Assembly: GCF_021653975.1 (NCBI RefSeq)
Contig: NZ_JAJKFK010000001.1
Coordinates: 774,863-838,862, forward strand
Direction: 5' to 3'
Source: Amycolatopsis sp. GM8
GTDB lineage: Bacteria; Actinomycetota; Actinomycetes; Mycobacteriales; Pseudonocardiaceae
Length of the DNA: 64,000 bases
The notes under the pieces were generated by a model. The model saw only the letters and a program-made list of their open reading frames with translations. It was not told the DNA's origin and did not search any database. This document shows positions 59,318 to 64,000 of this stretch, piece by piece; the stretch's first letter is position 1, and each line of letters begins with the position of its first letter. The position numbers were made by a program, and so were the translations under genes.

Positions 59318-61564
59318 CTAATTCCCCATGGTCACCGCCCGCCTGACCGGGCCGAAAGATCCCGTCTCGGGGTCGTACAGATGCACTCGCGCGCCGCCGA
59401 CGTCGAAGTACATCCCCCACAGCTCCACGTCCCCGCGCGCCTCGGCACGCGCGATCGTCGGGTACTGCCGCAGCCGGTCCACCTGCTCCAGCACGTTGTG
59501 GAGGGCGAGCTGGTCCACGCCCGCCGGCACCTCGCCCGCGACGGCGATCGGCGGGCGGGTCCGCGCCCGCTCGAGGCTCGGCTCGGCGTACCGCAGCCAC
59601 GAGCGCAGCGCCGTCGCGTCCTCGGGCGCACCGTGCAGCCGGGCGTTCATCGCACCGCACGAGGAATGGCCGCACACCACGATCTCCCGCACCCGGAGCA
59701 CGTCCACCGCGAACTCCAGCGACGCCCCGATGGACGAGTCGGCGCTCGCGTGGTCGGGCACGAGGTTGCCGATGTTGCGGATGGTGAACAGGTCGCCCGG
59801 CCCGCTGCTGGTGATCAGGTTCGGCACGATCCGCGCGTCGCCGCACGTGATGAACAGCGTCTGCGGCTCGTGCACGTTGGCGAGCCGGCTCAGGATCGGC
59901 CGCACCAGCCGCGACGTGCGGCGGTCGAACTCGACCATGCCGCGCCGCATCGAGCTTTCCCGGCCGCGCTGCTCGGGCACCTGCGGGACGGCCTCCTGCC
60001 AGTCCGACCACGGCGCGAACCAGCGCGGCAACACCGGCGGCGCCTGCGCCTTGTGCACGGTCGGCTCACCGGCCTTGCCGCGCTGGAACCACGGGTGCCC
60101 GATCTCGTCCACGAGCACCGTGCCGCCGGCCTGCTCGTGCGAGTGCTGCCAGGCCGAGAGCAGCTCGAACGCGGCGTGGTCGAGGTAGTCGACGACCAGT
60201 TCCAGCGTCACCCGGCTGCCCTGCGGAATCCCACTGAGCACAGTGGACAGTCGCGGGATCGACAGTGACGACAGCGCGCCCTCGACGACCACCCGCCAGC
60301 CGTCGCCGTCCTGCTCGGCGTGGATCCCGGACCACAGCAGGCGCCGCAACATGACCAGGGCCGCCAGGCCGATGCCGATCAGCACGCCGGTCAGCAGGTC
60401 CACCGCTACCACGCCGACGAGCGTCACGAGGTACACGGGCAGGTCGCCGTGGCGCAGCACGTCCTTGATGTGCCCGATGTCGACCAGGTTGGCGCCGACG
60501 TAGACGAGCAGCCCGGCCAGCGCTGCGAGCGGGATGTTGCGCAGCAGCCCGGCGAGCACGGCGACGAACAGCAGGATCCACAGCCCGTGCAGCACGGCCG
60601 CGGCGCGACTACGCGCCCCGGACCGCACGTTCGTCGAGCTGCGCACGATGACGCCGGTGACCGGGAGGCCGCCGAGCGAACCCGAGGCCATGTTCGCCGC
60701 GCCCTGCCCGATCAGCTCGCGGTTGAGGTTGGCGCGCGGGCCGGTGTGCATCTTGTCCGTGGCGACCGCCGACAGCAGGCTCTCCACGCTCGCGACCAGC
60801 GCGACCGTCACGACCGCGAGCCCGAAGTCGTACCAGCCACCGCTGGGGAACTCGGGCACGAACCTGATGTCCAGCACGTTCGCCGGCACGTCGACCCGCG
60901 GCACGCTCATCCCGGCGGCGACCGACAGCACCGTGACGGCGACGATCGCGACGAGCGGCCCCGGCACCTTCCGGACCGCCGCCGGCAACCGGCCCCAGAC
61001 CAGCAGGATCGCGATGGTCAGCACGCCGAGCAGGGTGGCGAGGCCGTGCGGGTTGAGCAGTTGCCGTGGCAGCTGCAGCAGGTTGCCGACGGGCGAACTC
61101 TGCGCCGTGCCACCGAGGATCACGTGCAGCTGCGCGAGCACGATCGTCACGCCGATCCCGGCGAGCATGCCGTGCACGATCGCCGGCGAGATGGCGAGCG
61201 CGGCGCGGGCGATCCGGCTCAGCCCGAGCAGGATCTGCAGTGCACCGGCCAGCACGGTGATCGCGCAGGTGACCGCCCAGCCGAACTCGGTGATGGTCTC
61301 GGCGATGATCACGGTGAGCCCGGCCGCGGGCCCGCTGACCTGCAGCGGCGATCCGCCCAGCAACCCCGCGACGATCCCGCCGACGATCGCGGCGACGAGG
61401 CCGGCGACGACGGGTGCGCCCGAGGCGAGCGCGATGCCCAGCGAGAGCGGAATGGCCACCAGGAACACCACCAGCGAGGCCGGGATGTCGTGCCTGAGGT
61501 TCTGGAATGCCTTGTGCCGACGGCCTTTCGGACGCGGTGGTGCGTGCTCGCGTGCGGTGATCAC
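59318..61564 (-). CDS. SulP-type anion transporter fused to a beta-carbonic anhydrase
   Basis: 748 residues. The first ~430 form a SulP permease with ten or more helices, then a degenerate STAS-like linker, then a beta-carbonic anhydrase (about 530-748) with zinc ligands in CGDARI and HSSCG. It resembles mycobacterial Rv3273-type fusions; it may move bicarbonate and interconvert CO2 and bicarbonate. GTG 61564 has GGGAGG upstream. It lies between bioA and bioD on the same strand. Confidence 0.9.
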   Translation of the reverse strand: MITAREHAPPRPKGRRHKAFQNLRHDIPASLVVFLVAIPLSLGIALASGAPVVAGLVAAIVGGIVAGLLGGSPLQVSGPAAGLTVIIAETITEFGWAVTCAITVLAGALQILLGLSRIARAALAISPAIVHGMLAGIGVTIVLAQLHVILGGTAQSSPVGNLLQLPRQLLNPHGLATLLGVLTIAILLVWGRLPAAVRKVPGPLVAIVAVTVLSVAAGMSVPRVDVPANVLDIRFVPEFPSGGWYDFGLAVVTVALVASVESLLSAVATDKMHTGPRANLNRELIGQGAANMASGSLGGLPVTGVIVRSSTNVRSGARSRAAAVLHGLWILLFVAVLAGLLRNIPLAALAGLLVYVGANLVDIGHIKDVLRHGDLPVYLVTLVGVVAVDLLTGVLIGIGLAALVMLRRLLWSGIHAEQDGDGWRVVVEGALSSLSIPRLSTVLSGIPQGSRVTLELVVDYLDHAAFELLSAWQHSHEQAGGTVLVDEIGHPWFQRGKAGEPTVHKAQAPPVLPRWFAPWSDWQEAVPQVPEQRGRESSMRRGMVEFDRRTSRLVRPILSRLANVHEPQTLFITCGDARIVPNLITSSGPGDLFTIRNIGNLVPDHASADSSIGASLEFAVDVLRVREIVVCGHSSCGAMNARLHGAPEDATALRSWLRYAEPSLERARTRPPIAVAGEVPAGVDQLALHNVLEQVDRLRQYPTIARAEARGDVELWGMYFDVGGARVHLYDPETGSFGPVRRAVTMGN

Positions 61565-61741
61565 GGTGCCTCCCGGTATCGGTCCCCGATGGGGGTGGAG
61601 TGGGTTCCCGGCTCGTCCCCAGTGACCGCCGGTGACTCACTGATACCGAAAAACAGGCAGATTGTCCGTTATGTAAAGAACTCTCACGTTTTGTGCACAG
61701 CGGGTGGTGACCAGCTGACGGTGCCGGCGCCAGCGGAGTGC

Positions 61742-61755
61742 GTGATCATGATCAC
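61742..61755. promoter_or_regulatory. 14-bp perfect palindrome between bioA and the SulP gene
   Basis: GTGATCATGATCAC is a perfect palindrome in the 293-bp gap 61565-61857. The same gap has an AT-richer stretch near 61627-61690. No gene is visible. It may be an operator for the downstream SulP-bio genes; the partner is unknown. Confidence 0.35.
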
Positions 61756-61857
61756 CCCATGGCGTCCACGGACGCGTTGGCCCCGACACTGCGTGACCAT
61801 CCGCGGTGCCGTGTCTGTCGTCACACCAGATGGGGTGAAGTTCTCGCGAGAGGCCGT

Positions 61858-63138
61858 TCAGGCGGCGCGAGCGGCCGCCGTCATCGCCTCGGTGATGGCC
61901 CCGACCTCGGCGTCCGTGCAGATGTACGGCGGCATCGCGTAGATCAGGTCGCGGAACGGGCGCAGCCACACTCCGCGTTCGGTGACCACTTTCGTGGCCG
62001 CCGCGATGTCGACCTCGTGGTCCAGCTGGATGACCCCGATCGCACCGAGCACCCGCACGTCGGCGACCCCCGGCTGGTCCGCCACGCCGGCCAGGCCCGC
62101 GCGCAGGCCCGTTTCGATCCGCCGCACGGTACCCGGCCAGTCCTGGCCCAGCAGCAGGTCGATCGAGGAGTTCGCGACCGCGGCGGTCAGCGGGTTGCCC
62201 ATGAACGTCGGGCCGTGCGCGAGCACCGGCAGCTCACCACGGGAGATCCCCGCGGCGACCTCCGGCGTGCACAACGCGGCGGCCATGCTGAGGTAACCGC
62301 CGGTCAGCGCCTTGCCCAGGCAGAACACGTCCGGCGTGACGCCCGCGTGTTCGGCGGCGAACAGCGTGCCCGTGCGCCCGAAGCCGGTCGCGATCTCGTC
62401 GAAGATCAGCAGCACGTCGTGCGCCTCGGTCAGCTCGCGCAGCGCGCGCAGGTAGCCGGGGTTGTGGAAGCGCATCCCGCCCGCGCCCTGCACGACGGGC
62501 TCGACGATGACGGCGGCCAGTTCGTCGGCGTGCTCCTCGATCGCGCGCGCCAGAATGTCCACATAGGACTCGTCGACGGGCGTATCGAACCCGCGGGGCG
62601 GTTCGGGCACGAACACCTGCTCGGGCAGCACCCCGCGCCACAGCGAGTGCATGCCGCCGTCCGGGTCGCACACGCTCATCGGCTGGAAGGTGTCCCCGTG
62701 GTAGCCGCCGCGCCAGGTCAGCAGGCGGCGCTTTCCCTTGCGTCCCACCGATTGCCAGTACTGCAGGCACATCTTCACCGCGACCTCGACCGAGACCGAG
62801 CCGGAGTCGCACAGGAAGACGTGCTCCAGCCCCGGCGGGGTCAGCTCGGCGAGCTTGGTGGCGAGCCGGATCGCGGGCTCGTTCGTGAGCCCGCCGAACA
62901 TGACATGACTCATCCGGCCGGCCTGCTCCGCGAGGGCGGCGTCGAGCACCGGGTGCCGGTAGCCGTGGATCGCCGCCCACCACGACGACATGCCGTCGAC
63001 CAGCTCGCGGCCGTCGGCCAGCCGCAGCCGCACCCCCGACGCTTCGGTCACCAGCAGCGGCTCCCCCTGGCCCGGCATCGGGCCGTAGGGGTGCCACACA
63101 TGGTGCGCGTCGAGGGCGAGCAGCTGGGCGGGGTCCAC
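61858..63138 (-). CDS. bioA: Adenosylmethionine-8-amino-7-oxononanoate aminotransferase
   Basis: 426-residue PLP aminotransferase that makes diaminopelargonate, using S-adenosylmethionine as amino donor. [37 protein letters not shown] and the PLP lysine in CLGKALTGG are present. GTG 63138 follows TAGGGT by 7 nt (leaderless); the longer frame is a P450 shadow. The 15-bp TGTCCACATAGGACT at 62556-62570 is identical to one in hisC. Confidence 0.95.
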   Translation of the reverse strand: MDPAQLLALDAHHVWHPYGPMPGQGEPLLVTEASGVRLRLADGRELVDGMSSWWAAIHGYRHPVLDAALAEQAGRMSHVMFGGLTNEPAIRLATKLAELTPPGLEHVFLCDSGSVSVEVAVKMCLQYWQSVGRKGKRRLLTWRGGYHGDTFQPMSVCDPDGGMHSLWRGVLPEQVFVPEPPRGFDTPVDESYVDILARAIEEHADELAAVIVEPVVQGAGGMRFHNPGYLRALRELTEAHDVLLIFDEIATGFGRTGTLFAAEHAGVTPDVFCLGKALTGGYLSMAAALCTPEVAAGISRGELPVLAHGPTFMGNPLTAAVANSSIDLLLGQDWPGTVRRIETGLRAGLAGVADQPGVADVRVLGAIGVIQLDHEVDIAAATKVVTERGVWLRPFRDLIYAMPPYICTDAEVGAITEAMTAAARAA

Positions 63139-63145
63139 GCCCCGC

Positions 63146-63151
63146 ACCCTA
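63146..63151 (-). promoter_or_regulatory. -10 hexamer of the bioA leaderless promoter
   Basis: TAGGGT on the minus strand ends 7 nt before GTG 63138, inside the 22-bp gap after the P450 gene. Confidence 0.5.
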
Positions 63152-63160
63152 CGTCTGGTT

Positions 63161-64000
63161 TCAGCCCAGCCGGACCGGCAGGGTCTCCAGGCCGTGGATG
63201 AGCGTGCTGTCCCGCCAGCGCAGCTCCCCCGGCGCGCCGTCGAGTTCGATGGTGCCGAACCGGGCCAGCAGCTTGCCGATCGCGATCTCGGCCTCCAGCC
63301 GCGCGAGCGGGGCGCCGACGCAGTAGTGGATGCCGTGCCCGAACGCCAGATGGCCACCGGTGGGCCGGGTGACGTCCAGCTCGCCTGGATCGGGGAACCG
63401 CGCGGGATCGTGGTTGGCGCCCAGCAGGGACACCAGGACGAACTGGTGCGCCGGGATCTCCACCTCGCCGACCCGCACGGGTTCGACGGTGAACCGCAGA
63501 GTCGCGACGTTGATCGGGCCGTCGAAGCGCAGGAACTCCTCGACCGCGCCGGGCAGCAGCGCCGGGTCCGCGCGCAGCGCCTCGAGCTGCGCGGGCCGTT
63601 CGAGCAGCGCGCGCACGCCGTTGGCGATGAGGTTGACCGTGGTCTCGTGCCCGGCGACGAGCAGCAGGAACGCCATCGAGATCAGCTCGACCTCGGACAG
63701 CTGGTCGCCTTCCTCGGACACATGCACCAGGTCGGACAGCAGGTCCTCGGTCGGCTCGGCGCGCTTGGCGGCGACGAGCTCGGCGAGATAGGCGGCCAGT
63801 GCCGTGGAACTGGCCTGCAGCTGCTCGGGCGCCCCGGACGAGAGGATCGTGTTGGACCAGGTGCGGAACTTCTCCTGGTCTTCGGTGCGCACCCCGAGCA
63901 GCTCGCAGATGACGGTGATCGGGAGCGGGAACGCGTAGGCGTCCAGCAGGTCGACGCGGCCGGTGGTGGCGATCGACTCGAGCAGTTCGTCGGCGATCTG
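63161..64000 (-). CDS. Cytochrome P450 (C-terminal part; 5' end outside the window)
   Basis: The last 279 residues of a P450. The frame is open to the window edge; the upstream part reads [18 protein letters not shown]. Key motifs are the oxygen-binding I-helix [16 protein letters not shown], the ExxR salt bridge (EFLRFDG) and the heme-binding loop [19 protein letters not shown] with the axial Cys. It resembles actinobacterial CYP105/107-type macrolide or steroid hydroxylases. Substrate cannot be inferred. Confidence 0.9.
   Translation of the reverse strand, partial: QIADELLESIATTGRVDLLDAYAFPLPITVICELLGVRTEDQEKFRTWSNTILSSGAPEQLQASSTALAAYLAELVAAKRAEPTEDLLSDLVHVSEEGDQLSEVELISMAFLLLVAGHETTVNLIANGVRALLERPAQLEALRADPALLPGAVEEFLRFDGPINVATLRFTVEPVRVGEVEIPAHQFVLVSLLGANHDPARFPDPGELDVTRPTGGHLAFGHGIHYCVGAPLARLEAEIAIGKLLARFGTIELDGAPGELRWRDSTLIHGLETLPVRLG

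Noticed and set aside
63161-64000. Edge of a natural-product gene cluster
   Set aside because: A single truncated P450 at the window end is not enough; no PKS, NRPS or tailoring genes are visible.

Overview
The window is 64 kb of very GC-rich (roughly 70% by eye) actinobacterial chromosome, most like Pseudonocardiaceae (Amycolatopsis and relatives). This rests on protein style, gene order and signal types, not on a database search. It is mostly a core-metabolism segment. Its gene content and order echo three Mycobacterium tuberculosis neighbourhoods known from general knowledge: pknL/aroG, gltB/gltD, and the long bioA-bioB-nad-his-trp-lgt stretch (Rv1568 to Rv1614 region), with unrelated genes inserted between the blocks. 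No rRNA, tRNA, CRISPR array, prophage or insertion sequence was seen.

Layout: 0-12 kb holds a PASTA Ser/Thr kinase, a WS/DGAT acyltransferase, a 2H phosphoesterase, DAHP synthase (aroG) and glutamate synthase (gltBD). 12-15 kb holds a cobalamin riboswitch followed by btuF-btuC-btuD. 15-20.6 kb holds an SDR with a divergent TetR regulator, an SGNH hydrolase, a frameshifted SDR, lgt, a 57-residue membrane protein and a Uma2-type protein. 20.7-25.8 kb is the trp group (trpE, a trp-linked membrane protein, trpC, trpB, trpA; no trpD, trpG or trpF). 27-33 kb holds hisI, hisF, hisA and hisH, interrupted by transporter genes. 33-40 kb is accessory: a split transketolase pair facing a SoxR regulator, an RNA 2'-phosphotransferase (KptA), a GNAT protein, a TetR/MMPL efflux pair and an NmrA-like protein. 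40-43.5 kb is hisD-hisC-hisB plus a 52-residue membrane protein. 43.5-51.4 kb is mixed: nitrilase, two membrane proteins, a LuxR-type response regulator, an orphan EccE, a secreted trypsin, a RibD-like protein with inverted domain order, and a histidine kinase. 51.4-56.5 kb is nadA-nadB-nadC with a divergent NrtR-type regulator, then a Lon-N protein. 56.6-64 kb is biotin synthesis (bioA, bioD, bioB and the BsaP-type accessory protein) around a SulP-carbonic anhydrase fusion, ending in a truncated cytochrome P450.

Expression signals are unusually legible. About nineteen genes have a TAnnnT-like hexamer ending 6-8 nt before the start codon and no Shine-Dalgarno sequence, which is the leaderless pattern known in Actinobacteria. 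It fixes several starts (aroG, the kinase, the Uma2 gene). Operons are tightly packed with 4-nt ATGA/GTGA overlaps. Four regulators sit next to palindromes that look like their own operators, and a MerR-type promoter with a 19-bp spacer lies between soxR and the transketolase genes.

The least explained features are at the DNA level. A 13-bp gapped palindrome, GTCC-N3-GTGGAC, occurs 13 times, always inside genes and in several reading frames. Convergent gene pairs either overlap or nearly abut, or are separated by 147-484 bp that is always filled with repeats. One such spacer is built from decayed copies of the 3' ends of its own two flanking genes. Two genes (an SDR and an F420/PPOX-type protein) each carry a single-base indel that breaks an otherwise intact frame; these may be real or assembly errors.
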